From assembly GCA_902793125.1 (NCBI GenBank), contig CADBCC010000021.1:1-45462 (forward strand): 45,462 nucleotides of DNA, read 5' to 3'. Origin of the DNA: an uncultured Ruminococcus sp. (lineage in GTDB: Bacteria > Bacillota > Clostridia > Oscillospirales > Acutalibacteraceae). The notes beneath the pieces were generated by a model, which was not told the origin of the DNA, made no database searches, and saw only the letters and a program-made list of their open reading frames with translations. This document shows positions 1-9,700 of the stretch, in pieces; position 1 is the stretch's first letter; every line of letters starts with the position of its first letter. The position numbers and the translations under genes were made by a program.

Positions 1-933
1 AAACAGAGTAATCCTGTTTTTAAAGCGCAATTATGGAATAGTTCAACAAACACAACGGTTGAAATGCATAAGCGTACTGATGATACATGGGGCATTAATG
101 TACCGTCAGGAAACTGGACTAATGTTCAGTTTATGCGTGTTGATCCAAGCAATAGTAATAATGTTTGGAACAGAACTGCTGATTTAGAGTATAAAAACGG
201 TCAGGTATTCTCCATATCCAGCGGACAATGGGATAACGCGACAGGTACATGGGATCCGTGGCAGAAATCAGAATGGCCCGGCGAAACTCTAACAAGACTT
301 CAAGATACAAACGGCGCGAATGTTTCATACACATGGAATGGCAATACAGCCCAAGTATGGAAAACGGAATCCGCAAGAGTATTTAACAGCGTTATATTTA
401 ACAATGGCTACAGCGGTTCTGTTGGTACAAACCAGACAGGTAACCTCAATCTGTTCCCAGGATGTTTCTATCAGGTTGACGGCGATAAATGGTACGGAAG
501 CCTTTCCGATACATCTCGTTCAGACGCGGACGTAGGTGTTGACGCTGGCGGCGACAGCGGCTCAGGTTCAAGCGGCTCGGGCGGCGGAACTATCAGCGGT
601 TATACTGTCGACAGCGGATTTACCGTTCAGCTTAACAATGATACATATACTGTTTATACGAACTCCGCAGAAGACACATTTAAGGTTCGCTTATCGCTTA
701 ATTCCGGTGATAACTGGACTACATTCCAAAAGAGCTCACTCAACTACGGCTTAAGCGCTTCAGGACAGTATTATGCCGTACCTAGAGACAGCGGATTAAA
801 TATTTATCTTACAAAAGGAGTAAGTAATAATATTTCATTGCGGGCTTCTTCCGCGGGCAATTATATTGTAACGTTTACTTATGATAACGGTAATCGAAAT
901 ACGATAAAAATAGACAGCGCGATTAAAGAATAA
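1..933 (+). CDS. Carbohydrate-binding-like surface protein, C-terminal part
   Basis: The reading frame is open from the first base, so the start lies outside the window and the visible part (about 310 residues) is the C-terminus. The first half is rich in Trp, Asn and Tyr. It contains a WPG motif followed by an IFNNG segment, a NQTGNL segment and later a DKWYGSL segment, in the order typical of starch-binding modules of the CBM25/26 type. A Gly/Ser linker near window position 540-590 is followed by a beta-rich C-terminal domain of about 110 residues that I do not recognise. There is no sortase motif or dockerin. Only 27 bases separate it from the TasA-like gene and SipW-type peptidase downstream, which suggests one operon and possibly a shared export route. 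The polysaccharide target is inferred; family assignment by eye is moderate. Confidence 0.75.
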   Translation, partial: KQSNPVFKAQLWNSSTNTTVEMHKRTDDTWGINVPSGNWTNVQFMRVDPSNSNNVWNRTADLEYKNGQVFSISSGQWDNATGTWDPWQKSEWPGETLTRLQDTNGANVSYTWNGNTAQVWKTESARVFNSVIFNNGYSGSVGTNQTGNLNLFPGCFYQVDGDKWYGSLSDTSRSDADVGVDAGGDSGSGSSGSGGGTISGYTVDSGFTVQLNNDTYTVYTNSAEDTFKVRLSLNSGDNWTTFQKSSLNYGLSASGQYYAVPRDSGLNIYLTKGVSNNISLRASSAGNYIVTFTYDNGNRNTIKIDSAIKE

Positions 934-960
934 ATATATTTAGGTAAAGGTGGTGATACC

Positions 961-2244
961 ATGGGAACAACTAAAAAATTAGTGGTGCTTTGTTTAGTAC
1001 TGTTGATGGGAATAGCTGCAATTATGCCGTCCACGTTCTCGTGGTACGACCATAACGGAAGCTTTACAGGTGTTCGCATGAGTTACGAGAGGGAAGACCT
1101 CCCTGTATCCGCGGGCACGATCTCTACTTCAACAAGAAAGTATTATATGGAGAACGAGAAGAAACCGAACGGAAGCGTTAACGCTGTTTATTATGATATT
1201 AAAGGTAATAAAGAGTATAACGGCGGCGCAATCTCAGGCACCCAGACAGTTGCGGCTAACACCTCCCAGTATTATGGTACAACAATCACAAATACAGCGA
1301 ATTCTCCCGCGTACGTAAACCTGTATCTCCAAAGTTTTAAGAATAATAATAATTTCTTCGTCGGCACTATGGAGCCGAGTTTAAGAGATAAGGGCGTATC
1401 ATCTTCGGTACATCTTAAGAACAAAAACTCTATCCGTGTATATTTCCAGTTTGGTAATGCTAATGACTGGAACGCAAACGGCGCTAAGAAATATGTTGTT
1501 TGTACAAATAAATCAGGAAATACAACAGTTACCCAGATTACTAATCATATAACACAAGGCGCGGCGAACTCTTCACTTCTGGCAAGACAGACTGAAATTC
1601 TCGGAAGTAATATCACAAATACATATTACGTTGACCTTGCTGACGATACTACTTCTTTCTACTTCGCTACAGACGCTAACAAGGGCGGTCTTAATACATC
1701 TACAGGCGCAACCGCGCTGAACTGGTACCGCACAAATACAATAACCAACGTTCAGTCCGAACGAGGATATTGGCTGACAGGTAAAGCGGATGATACTTCT
1801 TTCTGCGCGGCTTATGAATCTTTTGATGTTCCGGGCGGAATCAGCGTTATGAAGTATTTTGACACGGCTGAAATAAATCAGGGACAAAAAGCGTTCGTAT
1901 CTTTGACAAAAGGAATCCACTATACAGGTTCAACTATTTCCTATTCAGGTTCAGGCGGACTGACTGTAAATGCCGGTTCAGGTATGATAACTCGTACGGG
2001 CACAGGCTCAGGAAGTGTAACAACTACAATCACCGGTTCTCTCGGCGATACAAAAACGGTCTCGACGACCGTTACTACACCAGGGGCTGTAGCGGCGATG
2101 CCTCTTGCTATGAATATCAAAGTTCCCGCGGCTAAAACCGAGGACGGAGTTACAACTAACGGCGAAGCACATGTTGTATGGTATATTCGTAACGAAAGCG
2201 CGAGCACAGCCTGTACATTCAGCAGTATTTACTACACTAAGTAA
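961..2244 (+). CDS. TasA/camelysin-like secreted protein, probable SipW substrate
   Basis: This 427-residue protein starts with a short basic stretch and a hydrophobic segment ending in STFSWYDH. That resembles the aromatic-rich cleavage region of TasA/CalY-type proteins processed by SipW rather than a usual AXA site. Residues of about 100-125 read TITNTANSPAYVNLYL, which recalls the 'NTGS...YV' strand of the TasA family. The rest is beta-rich, Asn/Thr/Ser-rich and has few cysteines. A Gly/Ser/Thr-rich patch lies around residues 330-370, and an extended VVWYIRN segment is near the C-terminus. The start is supported by a GGTGGTGA Shine-Dalgarno-like sequence. The next gene, 2 bases downstream, is the SipW-type peptidase, the classic partner of such substrates. 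A role as matrix fibre or surface coat subunit is inference. It is longer than TasA (about 260 residues). Confidence 0.6.
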   Translation: MGTTKKLVVLCLVLLMGIAAIMPSTFSWYDHNGSFTGVRMSYEREDLPVSAGTISTSTRKYYMENEKKPNGSVNAVYYDIKGNKEYNGGAISGTQTVAANTSQYYGTTITNTANSPAYVNLYLQSFKNNNNFFVGTMEPSLRDKGVSSSVHLKNKNSIRVYFQFGNANDWNANGAKKYVVCTNKSGNTTVTQITNHITQGAANSSLLARQTEILGSNITNTYYVDLADDTTSFYFATDANKGGLNTSTGATALNWYRTNTITNVQSERGYWLTGKADDTSFCAAYESFDVPGGISVMKYFDTAEINQGQKAFVSLTKGIHYTGSTISYSGSGGLTVNAGSGMITRTGTGSGSVTTTITGSLGDTKTVSTTVTTPGAVAAMPLAMNIKVPAAKTEDGVTTNGEAHVVWYIRNESASTACTFSSIYYTK

Positions 2245-2246
2245 GT

Positions 2247-2939
2247 ATGAGTGAAAAGAAAGTTAAAGAGGAAAAGAAGCCGAGCAAATGGCTTCAAACA
2301 TATAAGGTAATTCGTAATACAGTTTTAGGGCTGGTAATCGCGGTTCTTGCCGTATTTATAGTATTGGTTATGATTACGCGAATTTCGGGCGGCACTCCCT
2401 CTGTTTTCGGTTATTCGATGTTCCGCGTAAGCTCGGGAAGTATGAAACCCGCGCTCGAGGTCGGCGACGTAATTATTACGAAAGAATTTGACCCGATGAC
2501 TGTGAAAAAAGGGGATATAGTTACTTATAAAAGCGAGTCAGGCCCAATGGCAGGCAGGATGGTAACCCACCGCGTTATACGGGGACCTTATAAAAATAAA
2601 GGAAAGTTTTACGTAATTACAAAGGGTGACTCCAATGTTTCCGAGGATGATCCCATAAGAGTTGACCAGGTTGAGTCAAAATATCTTTTTAAAATTTCAA
2701 TACTGACGTTTATATATAATATTTTCGTAACGCCCGCGGGATTGCTTATTGTAATCGGACTGGTTATTTTCGCTTTCTTTAACGAGATTGTTATCTTCTT
2801 TAAAGCGATAACGGGAATCGGTTACGAGGATGAATCCGAGGAAAGCGTAGAAGATATTATCGAACGTTACCAAAAAGAAAATCAAAAACTCCAGAAATCC
2901 GAGGATAGCCCGGATGATGAATCAAAACCCGGAGGATAA
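2247..2939 (+). CDS. sipW: SipW-type (ER-type) signal peptidase I
   Basis: This 230-residue membrane peptidase has a transmembrane segment at about residues 24-48, a catalytic domain, and a second transmembrane segment at about 155-180. The catalytic serine lies in SSGSMKPAL. The general base is the histidine of VTHRVI, in place of the lysine of ordinary bacterial signal peptidases. An acidic residue follows in ITKGDSNVSEDDP. These are the marks of the archaeal/endoplasmic reticulum type typified by Bacillus SipW. The C-terminal tail is acidic and cytosolic-like. It sits 2 bases after the TasA-like gene and 2 bases before a lipoprotein gene, so co-expression with its substrates is very likely. 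The family call is firm; the identity of its substrates is inferred from position and from the signal-peptide style of the upstream gene. Confidence 0.88.
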   Translation: MSEKKVKEEKKPSKWLQTYKVIRNTVLGLVIAVLAVFIVLVMITRISGGTPSVFGYSMFRVSSGSMKPALEVGDVIITKEFDPMTVKKGDIVTYKSESGPMAGRMVTHRVIRGPYKNKGKFYVITKGDSNVSEDDPIRVDQVESKYLFKISILTFIYNIFVTPAGLLIVIGLVIFAFFNEIVIFFKAITGIGYEDESEESVEDIIERYQKENQKLQKSEDSPDDESKPGG

Positions 2940-2941
2940 AA

Positions 2942-3334
2942 ATGAAAAAAGCGGTTGTTTTAGCGGTTGCCGTTTTGATGTGCGTTTGCTTTATGTTCAG
3001 CGGATGCGCGGGAAATTACGACAAATCGCCTGACCAATATAAAAATGTTCGTTGGATTACTCCCGATTACAGTTTCAGCATCTACACAAACAACGACTGT
3101 AAGGGCATCTATAAATTCAACAACAAAAAATATAACATCAAGGCAAAGTTCGTTTCGAGCGCCGTTTATATTTACGACACCGATAACAAAAACGCCGAGC
3201 TTTTTAACGCCGACTGGATGTATCAGGACGGGCAGCTCCATATCTATGGAATCAACTTCAACACAAAGAAGTATAAGGAGTTTAAAACCAACTACGCAGA
3301 GTTTGTAGATCTGCAAAAAGAAAAAGTAAAATAA
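2942..3334 (+). CDS. Small lipoprotein of unknown function
   Basis: The 130-residue product has a lipoprotein signal peptide with a lipobox (FSGC) that would place the lipidated cysteine at residue 22. The mature part of about 108 residues is rich in Lys, Asn and Tyr and looks beta-stranded, with alternating hydrophobic and polar residues and no further cysteines. I recognise no catalytic motif. It follows the signal peptidase by 2 bases and ends the operon, which is closed by hairpins. It may be an accessory or anchoring factor for the matrix proteins exported by the neighbouring peptidase; this is inference from position only. Confidence 0.75.
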   Translation: MKKAVVLAVAVLMCVCFMFSGCAGNYDKSPDQYKNVRWITPDYSFSIYTNNDCKGIYKFNNKKYNIKAKFVSSAVYIYDTDNKNAELFNADWMYQDGQLHIYGINFNTKKYKEFKTNYAEFVDLQKEKVK

Positions 3335-3340
3335 AAAAAT

Positions 3341-3364
3341 AACCGCTTGCTTTTGCAGGCGGTT
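3341..3364 (+). terminator. Hairpin after the SipW operon
   Basis: A 10-bp stem (AACCGCTTGC pairing with GCAGGCGGTT, one G-T wobble) closes a TTTT loop 6 bases after the lipoprotein stop codon. The following T-run is weak, so termination may be partial. Confidence 0.65.
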
Positions 3365-3470
3365 TACTATTAGAAATTTATAAAGCTTATAATTTGCTTT
3401 TCCCTGTGTGATGTCGGGAGCAAAGGTTCAATTGTAAATAATTACTAAAACTAAATTTTTAAAACTGTTA

Positions 3471-3494
3471 AAACGTCCGAAAGGGCGTTTTTTT
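3471..3494 (+). terminator. Rho-independent terminator with GAAA tetraloop
   Basis: AAACGTCC and GGGCGTTT form an 8-bp stem with one wobble pair around a GAAA tetraloop, followed by an unbroken T-run. This is a stronger terminator than the hairpin just before it, and it isolates the SipW operon from the giant surface-protein gene. Confidence 0.8.
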
Positions 3495-3530
3495 ATTGTG
3501 AGATGTAGCAAAAATTGAGGGGTAAAATTA

Positions 3531-3560
3531 TGCAACATTACGAAAATCGAAAATGTTGCA
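3531..3560. repeat. Perfect 9-bp inverted repeat upstream of a promoter
   Basis: TGCAACATT and its exact reverse complement AATGTTGCA are separated by 12 bases, which themselves contain a CGA/TCG pair. The repeat ends 19 bases before the -35 box of the next promoter. Without a T-run on the plus strand it looks more like a protein-binding site than a terminator. The regulator is unknown. Confidence 0.5.
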
Positions 3561-3579
3561 CAAAATGAAAAATAAATTA

Positions 3580-3608
3580 TTGTTACCTTGATTTTTTTGT
3601 GCTAAAAT
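3580..3608 (+). promoter_or_regulatory. Promoter of the giant surface-protein gene
   Basis: TTGTTA (-35) and TAAAAT (-10) are 17 bases apart. A start near 3615 would give a leader of about 180 bases before the ATG. Confidence 0.6.
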
Positions 3609-3624
3609 TATTGTATATAACTAT

Positions 3625-3763
3625 GGGTATTTGCGCCCTTTTTAGCCGTGGTCAGACGGTTAGCATATACCCGAAACTCCGGAAATTGAAGATTGCTCGG
3701 AAAGAAAGGTCAGAGTTCTTTCTGTGTTGAAGTTATTTCGTGATTTTCAATTTTCAATCTTCA
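3625..3763 (+). promoter_or_regulatory. Structured 5' leader of unknown class
   Basis: GGGTAT (3625-3630) can pair with ATACCC (3667-3672), enclosing a second stem in which CCGT (3646-3649) pairs with ACGG (3656-3659), extended by neighbouring bases. Further on, TGAAGATTG (3687-3695) pairs perfectly with CAATCTTCA (3755-3763), enclosing an AGAAAG/CTTTCT stem. The leader is followed by a CGGAGG Shine-Dalgarno sequence. I could not match it to the riboswitch classes I know; it may be an mRNA-stabilising or regulatory fold. Confidence 0.4.
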
Positions 3764-3794
3764 TTTTTCATTTTATATATCGGAGGTAAATTTT

Positions 3795-6700
3795 ATGAAA
3801 ACAAAATTAAGAAGATTTTCCAAGCGATCATTATCTATGGTATTAGCCTTAATTATGATGATTTCAGTATTAGGGATAGGTTCGCTTATTACTGCATTTG
3901 CGGATACTGACGTAACTTTTTATATTTACCCATCAGATTTATGGAGCGATTATGCAAGCTACACTATCAAAGCTAATGCTAATATTGGCGATAATAATAC
4001 TTGGAGAACTTATAATTTTACCGATACCGGAAAAACAATTAATGGAAAGGCTGTTTATCAGGTAACTATTAGTGTAAAGTATGGCGGTGTAGATGCGCTT
4101 CAGATTCAAAAATATCAGGGAAGCACTTGGAAAGCCCAAAAGGTACCGTATTCTGCATGGACTACCAGCAGTACTTTCAGCGGTAAGATTTATAACGGTT
4201 CTACCTGGGTTACGCGTCCTTCGTATGATGCTGACCAATTTGTTGTTTCGGGTGAGATAGCATCTAATGGTTGGGATAATACAACTGATGTGATGACCCT
4301 TAGCAGCAGTACATATACAAAAACTTACTCAAGTAAAGCTGCCGGTAATTATACTTTCGCTGTTGTTAAGAAGGGCGATTGGAATACTTCGTATCGTTGG
4401 GCTGCAAAGGGAACGCTTACAGACAACGGCTGCGGAAGCTGGGCAGACGCAAATGATGGTGACCATAATATTAAGCTTACACTTACACAAGCCGCGGATG
4501 TTGAAATTACGCTTAATTCATCGAAAAAAGTCGATGTAAAATTAACACCTTTAAATCACAACGTAACTCGTACGGCTCCGTCAAACGGTACACTTTATGT
4601 TAGTACAAGTTCAACTGTCGGAACAGGTACAACCGCAACAGTTGCGGAAGGCGCTACATATTATATTAAAGCTACTCCGAGTCCAGGTTACAAGCTTACT
4701 GCTCTTACGGTAACTCCGTCAGGCGGAAGCGCCGTCAGTGTTATAGGCAGTAACTCGGGTGCTACATCTGCTGTTACAGTCAGCAGAGTTATGGGTTCAG
4801 CGGATGAAAATGTAGCCGCAACCTTCGCAAAACAAACATACACCGTATCATATAAAAAAGGCTCATATGGTTCGGGAACAGAAACGACCGATACAAAGAC
4901 CTACGGAACAGCTCTTACTCTTAAGGGCGCTATATTTACACGTACAGGTTACACCCAGACAGGATGGAACACGAACTCTTCGGGCTCAGGCGGAACGCAC
5001 TATGATTTAAGCGGCTCATATACAAACAACTCGGCTGTTACGCTTTATCCTGAGTGGACAGCGAACACATATACAATTACATATAAAGACCAGGGAGGTA
5101 CCGCTTTCTCAGGTACGCACGCTTCGGGAGCTCCTACATCCCATACTTACGGAACGGCTACAACTCTTAAAACCGCGTCCAAAGACGGTTATACCTTCGG
5201 CGGTTGGTATACAACTTCCGCTTGCACAGGTTCAGCCGTAACATCTCTCGGCGCTACAGCGTATACAGCAAATATTACACTATACGCGAAATGGACAATA
5301 AAAACCTATACAATTACCTATAACAAGGGTGCTAACGGTACAGGTACAATTGCTTCGGGTACAAAAACTCACGGAGTTGACTTCACGCTTTCGAGCTCTA
5401 CATTTACCCGTGCTGACTATACCCAGACAGGTTGGTCAACAACCGACGGCGGAGCTAAGGCTTACGAGCTCGGCGGAACATATACCGCGAACTCAAATAT
5501 TACACTCTATCCGTTCTGGACGCTTTCGGCTTCTCCGCAGTTAGCTTCTATTTCCAACGTAACGGGAAAGACGGTTAACGATACTTCGTTCAACGCAACC
5601 ACAACAATAAACAATTCCCAGTACGCGTCAGGCACATTGACCGTAACGGCTTCCTCTAACTCGACAAGTATAATTACAGTTGGAACCGTAAATAAATCAG
5701 GCAACAACGTTACAATCCCGCTCACCGTAAAAGGTCCCGGAACAGCGACAATTACCGTAACGCTCAAAGACGGCAGTACTACGGTAGATACAAAAATATT
5801 TACGGTTACCGTAGACGCGCCGACGTTTACCATAACTGCTGATCCTGTTTATGCTTCTACAAAGGATAGATCTCTTACAGTTACCAAATCTCCAACTCCA
5901 AGTTCAACAACATGGGCTTCGAATAATACAAGCTATGTTACAGTTAACTCAAGCGGACAGGTAACAGCGGCAGCGGTACCTACATCTGACCAAACGGCTA
6001 CAATAACAGCAACCGCTACTTACGCCTGCGGTTATTCAAAGAGTTTTACAGGTACGGTAACGCTTAAAGCTCCTACATTAACAATTTCATCAACTAAAAC
6101 CAGCGGTTATATTAATGATACCGCGACGGCAAGCATAAGCAATTCCGCTAACCCGGCTGTATCTACAAGTACGGTTTCCGCATATAAATGGACTACATCA
6201 GACAGTTCGGTTGTTTCGCTTTCAAGCACGACAGCAGCTTCGCCGACACTTACTTTCTTAAAGAACGGTACAGCTAATATTACACTTGAGGTTACTTATA
6301 AAAACACTTCACTCAAAAAGACAAGTAATTCGGTAACTATTACCGTTAACGCTCCTACAGTTACTATGGCGAATAAAACCGTAGCTAAGGGCGACAGCGT
6401 AACATTTTCCGCGACTACCGCTAATCCTTCATCGGGATTAAATATTTCATATTCGCTTAAATCTGCTGTATCGGGTGTAAGCATTAATTCCTCGACAGGT
6501 GTTGTTAGCGTTACAAGCGGATGCTCCGCATCCTCCGCAACTGTTGTAGCGACCGTTACAAACTCGGCGGGAGCTACCGTAGCGACTAAGGAAGCGACTC
6601 TTACAATCCAGAATCCGACATTAACTATCGCGGATATCGCCAATAACTCTACACAAAACCTCACAGTAGGTACAAATATTACGAATAAGACCGTATCAAA

Positions 6701-9700
6701 TAACTTCTCGGGCTCTTATACCGTAACCAGCTCGAATCCCTCGGTTGCGACAGCTTCCATAACAAGCGGAAAGCTTACCGTTACTTCCGTTGCTAAGGGT
6801 AAAACTACAATTACCGTTACCGCGACTAAGGGTTCAATTACAGCAAGTCGTACATTTACGGTTTTAGTTGCCGCGGCGGCAAGCACAGATCACGTTATTT
6901 ACTTTACTGATAACGTAAACTGGGGAAGCGCGTGCATCCACGCGTGGGGTCCTGACGGAGGCGCCGCTATAGCTAACAGAGCGGCGATGACCAAAATCGG
7001 TACAAACGAACAGAACCAGAGCGTTTACGCTTATAAATTCACAGCATCCGACTGGGCTAATGTTCAGCATATCAGATTTTTACAGAACAGCAACGCTGAA
7101 TGGAATAACGGAACACAGACCTTTACCGATTTTTCATACAGCGGATTCTATAAAAACGGTTCTTATGATATATCCGTTACAATCCCGCAGATCAGCGCGG
7201 ACGATATAGACGACTTACCGATTACTACTTCAACTTCGCTTTACGCTGATGTACTTAACAGCACTACTCCGAGTAAGTTTAAATGGAGTATTGCGGACAC
7301 TTCTATAGCTACAATAGCTAACGCTGATACAGGCGCGACAGCTTCAAACACAGTTACAGGCGTATATCCCGGAACTACAACTGTTACAATTAAAGCGTAC
7401 GCCGCGTTACCTACAGGATGGACTCCTATAACCGATGGTACGGCTGACGCGTTCTTAGCTGATTCTACTACAGCGAGCGTAACAGTTACGGCTACGCCTA
7501 AGACAGTTACATGGGGAACTAAGGTATCGACCGATAATGGTTCATCTTATTCTACTAACTCAAGCGCGGGTTCGGTATCGGTATCTCCGACAATGTCAAA
7601 CGGCGGCAGCGTAGCTCACGGTACAAGTCTTACATTCACCGCGACTACAAACAGCGGCTACAGATTCGCGGGTTGGCAGGTAAACGGTACAAATACGATT
7701 ACCACAACTGCATCAAAAACAATAACAGTCACCGCTAATACTACGGTATACGCGCTGTATTATAAGACATATACTGTAACACTTTCTGTGGGTACAGGCA
7801 TTCAAACAGGAAGTGGTTATAGGAAGTACAAAGTCGGAAGCGGCGGCACTTACGCTAACTACAGCTCAGCGGTTACCGTTAACCAGGGTCAGGAAGTATA
7901 TTTCCAGATAGCGTATAAAAACGGATATGAGTATAATTCCGTTACAAACGCTTCGGTTGTAACGAATTACACCGAGTTTAAGACATCCGCGATAAGCGCG
8001 AATACTACAGTAAGTATTACAGCTAAAAAGATTACTTATAACCTTACAGGTAAAGTAAGCCCGACTGGACACGGAGCTGTTAAATTCTACAGTAATTCGG
8101 GTTGTACTACTCAGATAACCACTGCTCAGTATCAAGATACTATTTACGCTCGTTATGAGCCGTCTGATTCTTATGTGCTTAATAGTTTTACAAAAAACAG
8201 TAACAGCGCAACATTCGGTACACAATCGGGTAATGTAATTCCGATAACTATGGGTTATATGAATCTTACAGTAACCGCGAATGTCGTTTTGGAACATACC
8301 GTAACCTATTATGTAGATATGCACAGCGATTCTGTCGTAGAGAGTATCGGACTGTACAGAAACGGCGGACTAACCGAAGTTCTGCAATATAATGATAACG
8401 GTACTTTAACCAATTGTATAAAGTCCGCGACTCAGCAGGGAACGAGCACGGTTTACGCAGCTGATATAAGAACTCCGCTTACAGTTTCAGGTTCGGGATT
8501 TGAGTCGATTTACGTAAAAGTCACCTACAGAATGGCGGGAGCAAGCTCCAGCGATTATAAGATTGTTACACTTAACTCGTCAAGCCTTACAACAATAAAT
8601 ACCAACACGGAAAAATCAGTCTGGATGGAGGCTGTTTCAGATTCACCGCAGGATTTAAGTATAGTTTACTCAACTAACTCAACTCCTACTGTTGCAAGCG
8701 GTTATCAGAGAATCTATCTTAAAAAACCCTATAGCTGGCAGACTACAACCGAAGGCCAGAAATGGACTAATATAGGCGTTTACTACTGGGGCGATAACCC
8801 GACAGATATCGGTTGGACTAACAGTATAAAGATGAAGTATCTCGGTTATGATACTTCCGATTCAACGGGATACCATTATTACTACGCCGATATTCCTACA
8901 ACAATTCACGATACGAGTGATGATCAAGATTACGCGGTTAAGAATATTATCTTCCAGGGTTGGGGAAGCAACGAATCGATTAGCCAAAACAGCCATGTTG
9001 TTGCCCAGACCGAAAACGTAATGAACTTTAGTAAGAACTACTATACACTCAATAATACCAATAACGTAATTACGGCTGTTCCGGAAGAATCCAACGCATT
9101 GATTCCAGGTTATACAAGATACGCAAGCTCCGTAACAGCTCAAGTGGGCGAAACCCAGACTATAAATATTAAACCGACAACTTCGAATAACGTAACGTTC
9201 TCTTCTAACGGTCCAACTATAGCCTCGGTTGACTCTTCAGGAAATATTACACCTCACTCGAAGGGTGTTGCTACGATTACAATAACGGTTTACGGTACAG
9301 TAGGAAATCTTGTCAAGAACCATGAACAGACGGATACAGATTATAGAAAATATTACGTAAATATTTATGTAAAAGACCCGTCCGTAACGAGTGGAGTCAG
9401 CCTTATGTCGCTCGCGACAAGAACATCTACAATTACAATTCCGCAGGTAAGCTCAACTCAGCCCGGTTACTTCGACAGCGCTCCGAGCGTTACGGTAACA
9501 GGTACTCCGAGTGCTCCGACAGCGGGATATCCAAACTCCGCTATAGTTTCGCCTTCGGACAACGCGGTAACAGGACCCGGAATATCGGGTACGAAATATA
9601 AGACCTATACCGTTAAATACGCCGCGCCGAGTACCTTTAGCGGGTATACAGGTATTACGGTAACAGCTGCCGAGATTGTTTCGAAATCAATTCATTATAA

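Larger units (their letters stand above)
3335..3794 (+). other. 460-bp regulatory gap
   Basis: No gene of credible length is seen here. From left to right the gap holds two terminator-like hairpins, a perfect 9-bp inverted repeat, a promoter and a leader with nested inverted repeats; each is listed separately. The stretch between the two hairpins (about 3366-3465) is AT-rich and otherwise featureless to me. Confidence 0.7.

Noticed and set aside
3625-3672. Known riboswitch (cyclic-di-GMP, TPP, purine, cobalamin or fluoride class)
   Set aside because: None of the conserved cores of these classes could be found in the leader; only generic stems are visible.
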